The notes under the pieces were generated by a model that did no database searches, was not told the origin of the DNA, and was given only the letters and a program-made list of their open reading frames with translations. Both the position numbers and the translations under genes were made by a program. A stretch of 64,000 nt of DNA from Streptomyces seoulensis (lineage in GTDB: Bacteria; Actinomycetota; Actinomycetes; Streptomycetales; Streptomycetaceae), in NCBI RefSeq assembly GCF_004328625.1, contig NZ_CP032229.1, positions 248,001 to 312,000 of the forward strand, written 5' to 3'. Shown in pieces: positions 43,970 through 53,160 of this stretch. Position 1 is the first letter of the stretch. Every line of letters starts with the position of its first letter.

Positions 43970-44628
43970 GAGAGGCGATGCCCGACCCCGCGCGCGGTGG
44001 TAATCGTCAGGCTGCTGCCCGCGTCCCGCAGCTTGCGCCGCAATCGGGTGAGGTATTGGTCAAGGGTGTTGTCGCTGACCTGTGCGCCCTCGGGCCAGCC
44101 GGCCCGGATGAGGTCGAGACGGCGCACGATGCTCCCGCCCGCGGCGACGAGCAACGCCAGCAGCCGGAACTCCGTGGGCGACAGAGCTACGGGAGCCCGG
44201 CCCTCGACGGCCATGCTGTGATTGACGGCGTCGAGGGCGAGATCGGCGTGGGAGGCGGCCGGGCGGAACGAGGAGCGTTTGAGCATGGCCTTGAGCCGCG
44301 CGGTGAGTTCCATAAGGTGGAATGGTTTGGGCAGGTAGTCGTCCCCGCCGGCCGAGAATCCGGACAGGCGGTCCGTGATGTGGTGCCGGGCGGTCAGGAA
44401 GATCACTGGAGCGCGGAACCCGTTGGCTCTCATGGCCTGGCACACATCGCGTCCGTCCGCGTCGGGAAGGCCGATGTCGAGGACAGCGGCCTCGACGCCG
44501 TCCAAGGCCAGCCGCAGAGCCGTGGCGCCGTCGGCGGCCAGGACGGGTTCGAAGTCCTCGGACAGTCCACGTCGCAGCGTGTCCCGCAGAGCGTGGTCGT
44601 CCTCGACGATCAGGATCTTGGGGCGCAT
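43966..44628 (-). CDS. OmpR-family response regulator
   Basis: A 220-residue regulator: receiver with acidic pair ED10-11, phospho-acceptor Asp 51 (VLDIGLPD) and Lys 101 (LPKPF), then a winged-helix DNA-binding domain (ALSPTEFRLLALLVAAGGSIV ... DQYLTRLRRKLRD). ATG 44628 lies inside the end of the PAP2 gene (19-bp overlap). Partner of the adjacent kinase. Candidate binder of the TCAGG direct repeats upstream of the DUF347 genes, by inference from spacing and position. Confidence 0.92.
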   Translation of the reverse strand: MRPKILIVEDDHALRDTLRRGLSEDFEPVLAADGATALRLALDGVEAAVLDIGLPDADGRDVCQAMRANGFRAPVIFLTARHHITDRLSGFSAGGDDYLPKPFHLMELTARLKAMLKRSSFRPAASHADLALDAVNHSMAVEGRAPVALSPTEFRLLALLVAAGGSIVRRLDLIRAGWPEGAQVSDNTLDQYLTRLRRKLRDAGSSLTITTARGVGHRLS

Positions 44629-45374
44629 GATCCTTCCTCGGTGTTCGATGAGGTGTCCGGAGCCGTGAAAGAGAGGCTTGGCAGCCATCGGGCAGCAGCC
44701 CACAGGCACGCGCTCAGCCATGCTGTCGCGAACAGCCAGCCCCCGGCGACGTCGGTGAACCAGTGCACCCCGAGATAGGCGCGGCTCAACCCCACCATCG
44801 CACCCCAGCAGCCGATGAGCAGCCGCAGCGCCGTCGCTCCGCGCGGGGCCCGCAGGGAGACCGCGACGATCAGCAGGCCGGCGGTGAGCGCGCTCGTCGT
44901 GCTGTGCCCGGACGGGAAGGCCCAGCCGGATGCGTGGGTCGCCCAGTCGGCGAGCGGAGGACGAGGCCGATGGGCGAGTTCCATCACCGCGTAGCGGACG
45001 GCCTGGCCTCCGCCCAGACAGGCCAGCCCGAACGCGGCCGCGGCCAGCCGTTGCTGCGGTGTTCGCCCCGCCACCATGGCTGCCACCGCCGCCAACGCAT
45101 AGGGAAGCGCACCCGTGCCCGTGGCCGTCACACCACGTGCTAGCGCAAGCGCCGCGGACGGTCGATGGCCGACGGCCCATACGAGAACATCCTGATCCAG
45201 CTCCAATGGAGCGCCGCGCCCGCCCACGGCGACGGCGGCCAGCACCGCGAACGCCGCCCAGACGCCGAGGCTGACGCTGCCGGAAAGCTCCGCCACTTCC
45301 CGGCGCCTCATGCCGTGACCATCTGGCGCCATGGTGCAAAACAGGCCTCGCATGCGACCGTCACCGTGCCTCAC
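44610..45374 (-). CDS. PAP2-superfamily membrane phosphatase, copy 1
   Basis: A polytopic phosphatase with the three-part PAP2 signature: YAVMELAHRPRPPL (KxxxxxxRP-like, with HRPRP), FPSGHSTTSALTAG (PSGH) and SRAYLGVHWFTDVAGG (SRxxxxxHxxxD). The active site faces outside in type members, which dephosphorylate undecaprenyl pyrophosphate or phosphatidyl phosphates. Start uncertain: GTG 45374 overlaps the DedA end by 14 bp; ATG at 45353, 45332 or 45311 are in frame. Overlap on both sides argues for translational coupling with DedA and the regulator. Confidence 0.88.
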   Translation of the reverse strand: MRHGDGRMRGLFCTMAPDGHGMRRREVAELSGSVSLGVWAAFAVLAAVAVGGRGAPLELDQDVLVWAVGHRPSAALALARGVTATGTGALPYALAAVAAMVAGRTPQQRLAAAAFGLACLGGGQAVRYAVMELAHRPRPPLADWATHASGWAFPSGHSTTSALTAGLLIVAVSLRAPRGATALRLLIGCWGAMVGLSRAYLGVHWFTDVAGGWLFATAWLSACLWAAARWLPSLSFTAPDTSSNTEEGSCAPRS

Positions 45375-46029
45375 CCTTCGCCCTGGCCTTCCGACGGCCG
45401 CGCAGCACCTCTGCCAGCAGGGGGATGAGAGAGACCACCACGATCAGGGCAACGAGTGGCAGCAGGTAGCGGTCGACGTTCGGGATGGAGGAGCCCAGCG
45501 CGTACCCCGCGAGGGTCACGCCCACGGACCACACCAGACCGCCGACGACCTGCCAGAGCGTGAAGGTCCGCACGGGCACCTCCAGAACCCCGGCCAGCGG
45601 GTTGAGTACCGTCCGCACCACCGGAATGAACCGGGCCAGCACGATCGCCTTCGCGAACCCGTACCGCTCCAGCAGTTCTTCCGCCCGCTTCGCGCCGTCA
45701 TGCAGCCGATGTGATCGGCTGCGAGCGAGCAAGGATCCGCCCGCTCGGCGGCCGATCAGGTAGCCGCACTGCGCTCCGGCCAGCGCGCCGACCGCGGCGG
45801 AGATCAATAGCGGGGCCAGCGAGAGGTGCACCGCCCCCTCTGTCGATCCGGTGGCCAGCAGACCGGCCGTGAAAAGCAGCGAATCGCCTGGAAGGAAGAA
45901 GCCGATGAGCAGACCTGTCTCGGCGAACAGGACCACGCCCACACCCACCACTCCGAACGCGGTCAGGAGCGATCTGGCGTCCAGCACGTTCACAGCGAGC
46001 TGCGAGGCCAGATGCATCGATGTCGTCAT
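45361..46029 (-). CDS. DedA-family membrane protein, first gene of operon
   Basis: A 222-residue DedA/SNARE-associated (VTT) protein. The re-entrant segment ETGLLIGFFLPGDSLLFTAGLLA and the basic FAKAIVLARFIPVVRTVLNPLAG (conserved R..P..R) are both present, with C-terminal helices. DedA proteins move undecaprenyl phosphate or other lipids back across the membrane, which fits the PAP2 phosphatase encoded next. The start 46029 is 58 bp downstream of a double GTCTAC-N6-GTAGAC operator. The operon then runs PAP2, response regulator, kinase with overlaps throughout. Confidence 0.9.
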   Translation of the reverse strand: MTTSMHLASQLAVNVLDARSLLTAFGVVGVGVVLFAETGLLIGFFLPGDSLLFTAGLLATGSTEGAVHLSLAPLLISAAVGALAGAQCGYLIGRRAGGSLLARSRSHRLHDGAKRAEELLERYGFAKAIVLARFIPVVRTVLNPLAGVLEVPVRTFTLWQVVGGLVWSVGVTLAGYALGSSIPNVDRYLLPLVALIVVVSLIPLLAEVLRGRRKARAKGEAR

Positions 46030-46086
46030 GAATTCGGAGCCTCTTCCCTTGCGGGTATTGGAATGAGTGCGCGCACCGCCGCCGTC

Positions 46087-46123
46087 GACTACATCAAAGT
46101 AGACGGTCTACAACACAGTAGAC
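46087..46123. promoter_or_regulatory. Tandem BlaI-type operators, site A
   Basis: Two palindromes 19 bp apart centre to centre: GACTAC-ATCAAA-GTAGAC (46087-46104, one mismatch) and GTCTAC-AACACA-GTAGAC (46106-46123, perfect). Located upstream of the DedA operon. The same double arrangement precedes blaI. Confidence 0.78.
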
Positions 46124-46152
46124 GATCGTCGGCCTCAAGGCGTTCCCGAGCG

Positions 46153-47463
46153 TCACGCAGGCCGCACCGGAATCAGCAGGGTGAAAGTGGTGGGGTCACT
46201 TGAGGTCAGCGACAGGCGTCCGCCCAGGGAGGCGGCCAGATCGCGGGCGAAGGCCAGGCCGATGCCGGCACCGCCGCTGGAATCACCGGTGTGACCGCGG
46301 GCGAACAGCCGGTCCGGCTCAATGCGCAGCACACCCTCGTCACAGACATCGAAGGCGAGGGCTCCCCCGAGATCGCGCACCGCGACGTGGACGCTGCCGC
46401 GGCCGTGGACGCGCGCGTTGTCGAGAAGGACGCCGATAATTTCGGTCAATGGCCTCCCGGAGACACGCGTATCGTCAGGTGCGTCGCCGCACTCGCACAT
46501 CAGTCGTCTGCCCTGCTCGGCGAACAGCCCGCGCCAGAGGGCGTCGGTCTCCGCCAGCAGATCGGCCACCGATCGGTCCGCGGCCGCTTGGTTCCCGACG
46601 CGGGGCGAGCCGGCCAGTCGGAGCACTTCCTCCACCGTGTCGTGCACCCTTCGGGTGCCCTCGAGTGCCTCTCGGAGGAACGGGCGCAGCATGCGGTCGT
46701 CGGGCTGCGCGAGACCGGCTTCCAGGGTGAGCTGGAGTCCCGTCAGCGGTGTGCGCAGCTGGTGCGAGGCGTTCGAGGTGAAGTCGCGCTCGTGTCGCAG
46801 GAGTTCGGTGAGACTGTGGAGCATGTCGTTGTGCGTGCGGGCGACCTGGTCGATCTCGGCGATAGTGCTGGCCTCGGCGCGCACGGACAGGTCACCGCGA
46901 GCCACGGCCCGGCAGTGCCGCGACAGCTCCTCCAGAGGCCGGGCGAGGGCTCGCGCCTGCCGTCGGGCGACCAGCACGCCGACGGTGAGCGCCATAGCCG
47001 CCAGAGCGGTAAGCGCGGCCCAGGCGAGAAAGACCTCGGACCGGATGGAGGCGGCGGACGAGGAGGCTCTGACCACGCCGATGACGTTCTCGTCGCGGGA
47101 GACCGGCACGGCCACGACGAGTTGCCGACCCGTCTCGGCATGCGCGATCACTCCGCGCAACGACCGGCGCACCGCGTCATCGCCGACGGAGGGGCCGTGG
47201 CCGACACGCAGGTCGAGGCCGGGGCTGTACAGACCCAGAGATGATCCGGCCGGCGGCGCCGGCAGCTCGGCGGGGTCTCCTGCGGCGTAGTCGGGATTCA
47301 CCCGTACCGCTGCCGCGAGGGCCGCCCGTTCGAGGCTGTCGCGCCGGTCGGCATACAAGGACGAGCGAACCGCGACGGCCAGAGGAATAGCGAGCAGCAC
47401 CAGCGCGACCAGCACCGCCGCCACAGCCACCCGCACGACACGCTGTCTCATGCCCTTCATCAT
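46153..47463 (-). CDS. Sensor histidine kinase, divergent from lipoprotein/ABC operon
   Basis: About 436 residues. Two membrane helices (VAVAAVLVALVLLAIPLAVAV and VFLAWAALTALAAMALTVGVLV) flank a sensor of about 110 residues; HAMP follows, then H-box SNASHQLRTPLTGLQL and N-box LLDNARVHG. The G1 box reads CDEGVLRIEPD, lacking the second Gly of DxGxG, while G2 GGAGIGLAFAR is good. No regulator gene adjoins it; the OmpR-type regulator at 52367, at the far end of the divergent ABC operon, is the likely partner. Start uncertain (GTG 47493, ATG 47463 or 47451). Confidence 0.85.
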   Translation of the reverse strand: MMKGMRQRVVRVAVAAVLVALVLLAIPLAVAVRSSLYADRRDSLERAALAAAVRVNPDYAAGDPAELPAPPAGSSLGLYSPGLDLRVGHGPSVGDDAVRRSLRGVIAHAETGRQLVVAVPVSRDENVIGVVRASSSAASIRSEVFLAWAALTALAAMALTVGVLVARRQARALARPLEELSRHCRAVARGDLSVRAEASTIAEIDQVARTHNDMLHSLTELLRHERDFTSNASHQLRTPLTGLQLTLEAGLAQPDDRMLRPFLREALEGTRRVHDTVEEVLRLAGSPRVGNQAAADRSVADLLAETDALWRGLFAEQGRRLMCECGDAPDDTRVSGRPLTEIIGVLLDNARVHGRGSVHVAVRDLGGALAFDVCDEGVLRIEPDRLFARGHTGDSSGGAGIGLAFARDLAASLGGRLSLTSSDPTTFTLLIPVRPA

Positions 47464-47624
47464 GCGGCTCACTGGCTGCACGACCGGGCGCACGCCACCG
47501 GCTTTTGCCGTCGTCTAACCGTCGCTGAGCGCGCCACTAACCACGTGGTCCATAACGTCGCAGGCAGGAAGACGTCCACCGGTCCGGTGTCGGCGTGAAG
47601 CCTGGCGTGAGAGGCGGTTGCACC

Positions 47625-48233
47625 ATGGCACGCGTTCGGATCTACGGGGTCATCGGCCTCGTGCTCGTCGCCGCGGTGACGAGCGGCTGTTCCGGAACCG
47701 CCGGCCCCGGGTCCGGAACGGCGTCCCGGAGCACATCGGGCCAGGCGGCACCGCCCACCGAGTCCAACCCCCCGGGGGACATTCCCGATAACCAGGCGTA
47801 CGTCGGCTTCCGGCCGGCCGGCCGTGGATTCCTCGTCAAGGTCCCCGAGGGGTGGTCGCGCGCCGTGAAGGGCAACACGACCATCTTCACCGACAAACTC
47901 AACCAGGTTCGCGTCGACGAGGTCCGGGCGCCGGCCGCCCCCACCACCGCTTCGGTCACCCGTGACGTCGTTCCCAAGCTGCGCCGCGAGGTTTCCCGCT
48001 TCGGCGAGGCGAACGTGACGCAGGTGTCCCGGCACGCGGGGAAGGTCGTCCGGCTCGAGTACCGCGGTGACTCCGCCACCGATCCGGTCACCGGAAAGGT
48101 TATCCGCGACGCGTTCGAGCGCTACGCGTTCTACCGGCGGGGGCACGAGGTGGACATCACCCTGTCGGGGCCGGTCAACGCCGACAACATCGACCCATGG
48201 CGTGTCATCAGCGACTCCTTCACCTGGCAGTGA
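47625..48233 (+). CDS. Lipoprotein of unknown function
   Basis: A 202-residue lipoprotein: signal peptide RIYGVIGLVLVAAVTSGC with lipobox TSGC, then a Ser/Thr/Gly/Pro-rich linker and a globular domain (YVGFRPAGRGFLVKVPEGWSRA ... DITLSGPVNADNID) resembling secreted 'PsbP/MOG1-like' folds. ATG 47625 follows GAGAGG. First gene of an operon with two ABC ATPases, an FtsX permease and a response regulator; it may be the extracytoplasmic partner of the transporter or kinase. Confidence 0.85.
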   Translation: MARVRIYGVIGLVLVAAVTSGCSGTAGPGSGTASRSTSGQAAPPTESNPPGDIPDNQAYVGFRPAGRGFLVKVPEGWSRAVKGNTTIFTDKLNQVRVDEVRAPAAPTTASVTRDVVPKLRREVSRFGEANVTQVSRHAGKVVRLEYRGDSATDPVTGKVIRDAFERYAFYRRGHEVDITLSGPVNADNIDPWRVISDSFTWQ

Positions 48234-48244
48234 GGGTCGAACCC

Positions 48245-48973
48245 GTGTCCGTACCAGCGCAGGATCGCTCGGCAAGCGCGCAGCCGCGCCTCGTCGCCGA
48301 CCCGTCCGACAACACTCTGATCGCGCGCGAGCTCTACCGCTTCTTCCGGGCCGGCGACGAGGAGACCCTCGCCCTGCGCGGCGTCTCCCTCGCCGTACGG
48401 CGCGGCGAGACCGTGGCCGTCATCGGCCCATCGGGATCGGGCAAGTCCACACTGCTGTCCTGTCTCGCTGGCCTTGACGAGCCGTCCGGTGGCGAGGTGC
48501 GCGTCAACGGCGAACGCATCAGCCACCGGCCCGAGACCGAACGGGCCCGGCTCCGTGCTCGGCACATCGGCGTGCTGACGCAGAGCTGGAATCTCGTGCC
48601 CCACCTGAGCGTGTACGACAACCTGCGGCTCGCCCGCAGCGCCGGGCCTGGCGGCCGGTCCTCATTGGAGGAAGTGCTCGAACAAGTAGCCCTCGAACGG
48701 CGTGCGCACGCGCTCCCCCGACACCTGTCCGGCGGCGAACTGGCGCGGGCCGGGCTGGCCGTCGCCCTGGCCAATGCGCCCGCCGTGCTCCTGGCGGACG
48801 AGCCCACCGGCGAACTGGACGCCAGCACCGAGCGACGCGTTCTGGATCTGCTGCGCGCCCAGGCCGGCAGAGGCTGCGCCGTGCTGATCGTCACGCACAG
48901 TGCCGAAGCCGTGCGCGTGGCCGACCGGGTGATCACCCTGAACGACGGAAGGGTTCGCGATGACGCCACGTGA
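48245..48973 (+). CDS. ABC transporter ATP-binding protein 1 (MacB/BceA type)
   Basis: A 242-residue ATPase. Walker A GPSGSGKST, Q-loop LTQSWN (Gln in place), signature LSGGE, Walker B VLLADEPTGE and H-loop VTHS are intact. GTG 48245 after GAGGG. Two different ATPases in one operon with a single large permease suggests a heterodimeric ATPase on a MacB/BceAB-like mechanotransmission transporter. Confidence 0.9.
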   Translation: MSVPAQDRSASAQPRLVADPSDNTLIARELYRFFRAGDEETLALRGVSLAVRRGETVAVIGPSGSGKSTLLSCLAGLDEPSGGEVRVNGERISHRPETERARLRARHIGVLTQSWNLVPHLSVYDNLRLARSAGPGGRSSLEEVLEQVALERRAHALPRHLSGGELARAGLAVALANAPAVLLADEPTGELDASTERRVLDLLRAQAGRGCAVLIVTHSAEAVRVADRVITLNDGRVRDDAT

Positions 48974-49697
48974 TCCCAGCTCGCCACCGGCTTCCGCGCA
49001 GGAGTCGGGGAATGCCCGGAGCGCACTGGTAGCTTGCCGGGACGCCGCCCTCACCTTCGGGCTGGGAACGCGCGCGGTCGTGGCCGTGCACGGCGCGAGC
49101 CTGTCCGTGCAGCCCAGCGACCGCTTGGCAGTCGTCGGCCCCTCTGGGTCGGGCAAGTCCTCCCTGCTTCATCTTCTCGCCGGCCTGGAGCGGCCCACCA
49201 GCGGCACGGTGACATGGCCCGCACTCGCGGAGGACGCTCGGAACGAAATCGGCCTCGTCTTCCAGGGCGACAGCCTCATTCCAGCACTGGATGTCGCGGA
49301 GAACACCGCGCTGCCTCTCGTGCTGGCCGGCCGGCACCAGCGGCAGGCACGCGAAGCGGCGCTCGACGCTCTGGCGCGGGTCGACGCGGCTGCTCTGGCC
49401 GACCGGCTGCCGGAGGAGCTGTCGGGCGGGCAGGCCCAAGGAGTCGCCGTCGCCCGCGTTCTGGCCCAAGCCCCCCGGCTGATCCTCGCCGACGAACCGA
49501 CCGGCCGCCTGGACCACGCCACCGGCGCCCATGTGCTCACCGCCCTGCTGACCGCGGCCGACACCACCGGTGCTGCTCTGGTCATCACGACTCACGATCC
49601 CTCCGTCGCGGCCCGGCTGAGCACCCGGTTCACGATGCGTGACGGACGGGTCCTGACCGTTGGCCATCGCTCACCCGACAGGGAGACGGACTCATGA
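48960..49697 (+). CDS. ABC transporter ATP-binding protein 2
   Basis: A 245-residue ATPase starting at ATG 48960, inside the end of ATPase 1 (14-bp overlap). Walker A GPSGSGKSS, Q-loop GLVFQGDSLIP, signature LSGGQ, Walker B LILADEPTGR (Asp-Glu present), and H-loop TTHD. Sequence differs from ATPase 1, so they likely pair as a heterodimer. Confidence 0.9.
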   Translation: MTPRDPSSPPASAQESGNARSALVACRDAALTFGLGTRAVVAVHGASLSVQPSDRLAVVGPSGSGKSSLLHLLAGLERPTSGTVTWPALAEDARNEIGLVFQGDSLIPALDVAENTALPLVLAGRHQRQAREAALDALARVDAAALADRLPEELSGGQAQGVAVARVLAQAPRLILADEPTGRLDHATGAHVLTALLTAADTTGAALVITTHDPSVAARLSTRFTMRDGRVLTVGHRSPDRETDS

Positions 49698-52342
49698 ACT
49701 TCGCGTGGGCTCTCGGCCTGGCCCGCCACCGCACCGGCCGTCTGCTCGCAGCAGCGGCGGGAATCGCCATGGCCGTTGCCCTGGTGGCCGCGCTCGGATC
49801 CTTCCTCACCGCGTCCAAGTCCACCATGACCGAGCGAGCCGTGCGTTCCGTCGCCGTCGACTGGCAGGTGGAGCTGCAGCCGGGGGCGGATGCCCATCGC
49901 ATCACCACGGAGATCCGGCGCACCCCAGGAATCCGCACGGCCGTCCCGGTCGGGTTCGCCCACAGCAGCCACTTCACCGCGCGGGCCCAGGGCACCACGC
50001 AGACGACCGGCCCCGGCGTGGTGCTCGGTCTCCCCGACCACTACTCCCGTACGTTCCCCGGCGAGATCCGCACCCTGGCCGGTGCAAGCGAGGGAATCCT
50101 GCTCGCCCAGCAGACAGCCTCCAACCTGCACGCCGCCCCCGGCGACACCATCGGTGTCGGTCTGCCGGGCTCCCCGACCCGTCAACTGCGCGTCGCGGGC
50201 GTCGTCGACCTCCCGCAGGCCGATTCCCTGTTCCAGAAAGTGGGCGCTCCCGCGCAATCACAGCCCAGTGCGCCACCGGACAACATCCTTCTCCTGCCGC
50301 CCGCTGTCTTCCGAGACCTGACCGCCCACGCAAGCGGGGCGGCCGAGAGCACCCAGATCCACATCTCCCGCGACGCCCGACTGCCCGCGGACCCGACCTC
50401 CGCCTTCGGGACGGTGACCACTGCCGCCCGCAACCTCGAAGCCCGTACCTCCGGCGCGGCGCTGGTCGGCGACAACCTGGGCGCGGCGCTCGACTCGGCT
50501 CGGCAGGACGCTCTCTACGCGCAACTCCTCTTCCTGTTCCTTGGCGTACCCGGAGCAGTCCTGGCCGCCGCGCTGACCGCCTGCGTCGCGGCCGCGGGTG
50601 GTGAACGGCGCCGTCAGGAGCAGGGCCTGCTGCGACTGCGCGGACTTCCGCCGCGGCGCATCGCGGCCCTCTCCGCGCTGGAAGCCGCCCTGGTCGGCGT
50701 GGGGGGCGGCCTCATCGGGCTCGGCGTCGCCGCGCTGACGGGACGCCTGGCCTTCGGCTCGGCCTCGTTCCAGACGCGGGCCGGGGTCTGGGCCCCCTGG
50801 TACGCGGCGGCCTTCCTGATGGGCCTCGCAGTCGCCGGGGCGGCGGTGCTCGTGCCCGCGCTTCGCGACCTGCGCACGGTCACCGTCGCCGACACACGCC
50901 GAACCCGGCGCCGGACGGGCGCCGGGTGGTGGATGCGCTGCGGCCTCGACATAGTGCTGTTGGTCGGCTCCTGGCTGGTCTTCCGCGCCTCCGCCGGGAA
51001 CAGGTACGCCCTCGTCCTCGCCCCCGAAGGGGTGCCAAGCATCTCCGTGTCCTACTGGGCGTTCCTGGGACCAGCGCTGCTGTGGCTCGGCTCCTCCCTC
51101 TTGCTGTGGCGGCTGTCTCTCCTGGCTCTGACCCATGGCCGCAGTGCACTGACCCGCCTTGCCCGACCCCTTGCCTCGAACCTGGCGGGAACGACCGCGG
51201 CCATCCTGTCCAGGCGGCGCCGCGTGCTGGCCCGGTCCGTGGTCCTGCTGGCGCTCGCGGTGTCGTTCGCGGTGTCCGTCGGTACGTTCAACGCCACCTA
51301 CCGCCAGCAGGCAGAGGTAGACGCACGACTGACGAACGGCGCCGACGTCACCGTCTCCGAACCCCCAGGAGCCCGTACCGCACCCTCCGCGGGAGCCTCC
51401 CTCCGGATCGACGGCGTGCGCCACGTGGAACCGCTCCAGCACCGGTTCGCCTACGTCGGCTCCGACCTTCAGGATCTCTACGGCGTGCGTCCCGGCACCA
51501 TCACGTCGGCGACCTCGCTGCAGGACGCGTATTTCGCCGGCGGCAGCGCCCGCACCCTCATGGACCGCCTCGCCCGGCGGCCGGACGCACTCCTGGTCAG
51601 CGAGGAGACGGTGCACGACTTCCAGCTCGCTCCGGGTGACACGCTGAATCTGCGCATCCAGGACGGCCGGACCAAGGCGCTCCGCACGGTGCCCTTCCAC
51701 TATGCCGGCATCGCCAAGGAGTTCCCGACCGCGCCGAAGGACAGCTTCTTCGTAGCCAACTACTCGTACGTGGCCCGGATGACCGGCAGCGACGCGGTCG
51801 GCGCCTTCCTGATCGACACCGGTGGCACACATCAGCGCCAGGTCGCGGCTCAGCTCCGGCAGCGTCTCGGAACCCGCGGCACCGTCACCGACATCACCCA
51901 GACCCGCGGAACGGTGGGGACCAGCCTCACCGCCGTGGACCTGTCCGGCCTGACCCGGATCGAACTGGTCTACGCCGTACTGCTCGCGGCCGGCGCGGGC
52001 GGCCTCGTCCTCGCACTCGGTCTCGCCGAGCGGCGGCGTACCTTCGCCATCGCGTCCGTACTGGGCGCCCGTCCGCGACAGCTACGTGGCATGGTTCTCA
52101 CCGAGGCACTCCTGACGGCGGCAGCCGGTCTGTGCGGTGGCTCACTCATCGGATGGGCTCTGTCACACATGCTGGTCACGGTCCTCAACGGGGTCTTCGA
52201 CCCCCCTCCGGCCTCGCTCGCCGTACCTGGCACGTATCTGGCGCTGACCGGGCTCGCCGCGCTGACCGCCATCCTGGGAGCAGCCCTGAACGGGGCGCGC
52301 CGGGCCGCCCGGCCCGCCGTGGAGGAACTTCGCGACCTATGA
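49694..52342 (+). CDS. FtsX-like ABC permease
   Basis: An 882-residue permease of the MacB/FtsX superfamily, overlapping ATPase 2 (ATGA). An N-terminal helix (AAAGIAMAVALVAALGSFLTA) is followed by a large extracytoplasmic domain (about 40-260), a first FtsX domain (about 265-410), a second helix/ectodomain block, and a C-terminal FtsX domain (about 755-875, RRTFAIASVLGARPRQLRGMVL). Typical 8-10 helix layout. With a two-component system nearby this looks like a lantibiotic/peptide-antibiotic detoxification or envelope-stress module. Confidence 0.9.
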   Translation: MNFAWALGLARHRTGRLLAAAAGIAMAVALVAALGSFLTASKSTMTERAVRSVAVDWQVELQPGADAHRITTEIRRTPGIRTAVPVGFAHSSHFTARAQGTTQTTGPGVVLGLPDHYSRTFPGEIRTLAGASEGILLAQQTASNLHAAPGDTIGVGLPGSPTRQLRVAGVVDLPQADSLFQKVGAPAQSQPSAPPDNILLLPPAVFRDLTAHASGAAESTQIHISRDARLPADPTSAFGTVTTAARNLEARTSGAALVGDNLGAALDSARQDALYAQLLFLFLGVPGAVLAAALTACVAAAGGERRRQEQGLLRLRGLPPRRIAALSALEAALVGVGGGLIGLGVAALTGRLAFGSASFQTRAGVWAPWYAAAFLMGLAVAGAAVLVPALRDLRTVTVADTRRTRRRTGAGWWMRCGLDIVLLVGSWLVFRASAGNRYALVLAPEGVPSISVSYWAFLGPALLWLGSSLLLWRLSLLALTHGRSALTRLARPLASNLAGTTAAILSRRRRVLARSVVLLALAVSFAVSVGTFNATYRQQAEVDARLTNGADVTVSEPPGARTAPSAGASLRIDGVRHVEPLQHRFAYVGSDLQDLYGVRPGTITSATSLQDAYFAGGSARTLMDRLARRPDALLVSEETVHDFQLAPGDTLNLRIQDGRTKALRTVPFHYAGIAKEFPTAPKDSFFVANYSYVARMTGSDAVGAFLIDTGGTHQRQVAAQLRQRLGTRGTVTDITQTRGTVGTSLTAVDLSGLTRIELVYAVLLAAGAGGLVLALGLAERRRTFAIASVLGARPRQLRGMVLTEALLTAAAGLCGGSLIGWALSHMLVTVLNGVFDPPPASLAVPGTYLALTGLAALTAILGAALNGARRAARPAVEELRDL

Positions 52343-52366
52343 CCCAGCGCCCCCTACCCTGCCGGT

Positions 52367-53098
52367 ATGCGCATGATCCAGGCACCCTCCACCGCCGGAG
52401 CCCGCCCGCTGCGAATCCTGATCGTCGAAGACGACGAAACCATCGGCAGGCATCTCGAGACGGGTCTGCGCGGCAGCGGCTACGCGCCCACGTGGAGCCG
52501 AACCGGCGCGGGAGCCCTCGCCGAAGCGGACCGCTCCCTCTACGACGTACTGCTTCTGGACCTCGGGCTGCCCGACATGGACGGTGTCGACATCGCCCGT
52601 ACGCTGCGAGCCCGCTTCACCGGATTGCTGATCGTGATTCTCACCGCCCGGACCGACGACATCGACGTCATCGCGGGACTGGACGCCGGCGCCGACGACC
52701 ATCTGGTCAAACCGTTCAGCCTGAGTGTGCTGCTGGCCCGGCTGCGGGCTCACCTGCGGCGCCGGCCGGCCACATCGTCGCCACGGAAGCCGACACGACT
52801 TGGTGACCTGGTCGTCGACACCGCAGCCCGGCGCTGCACGCTCCACGGGGACGAGGTCGTGCTGCGTCCCAAGGGATTCAAGCTGCTGGCCGTTCTCGCC
52901 CGGCACGCAGACGAAGCCGTGTCCCGCGAGACCTTGATGGCCGAGGTGTGGGACGAGAACTGGTTCGGCTCCACCAAGACGCTCGATGTAACGATGGCCG
53001 GGCTGCGACGCAGACTCCTCGCCGGCGCGACGTCGGCCGACCGGGTGCCCCGCATCACGACGCTGCGAGGCCATGGCTACCGGCTCGAGACCGGCTGA
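52367..53098 (+). CDS. OmpR-family response regulator of the ABC operon
   Basis: A 243-residue regulator: EDDE acidic pocket, phospho-acceptor Asp 65 (LLLDLGLPDMDG), Lys in LVKPF, and a winged-helix domain (VVLRPKGFKLLAVLARHADEAVSRETLMAEVW ... RRRLLAG). ATG 52367, 24 bp after the permease stop. Likely partner of the kinase at 46153, with the transporter genes between them; such a split layout allows a flux-sensing loop. Confidence 0.9.
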   Translation: MRMIQAPSTAGARPLRILIVEDDETIGRHLETGLRGSGYAPTWSRTGAGALAEADRSLYDVLLLDLGLPDMDGVDIARTLRARFTGLLIVILTARTDDIDVIAGLDAGADDHLVKPFSLSVLLARLRAHLRRRPATSSPRKPTRLGDLVVDTAARRCTLHGDEVVLRPKGFKLLAVLARHADEAVSRETLMAEVWDENWFGSTKTLDVTMAGLRRRLLAGATSADRVPRITTLRGHGYRLETG

Positions 53099-53160
53099 CT
53101 GCCCCCACCCCTGCCTGAGCCTCCGGCCAGCGAGTCCGCAAGGCTCAGCAGAGGTGCGGC

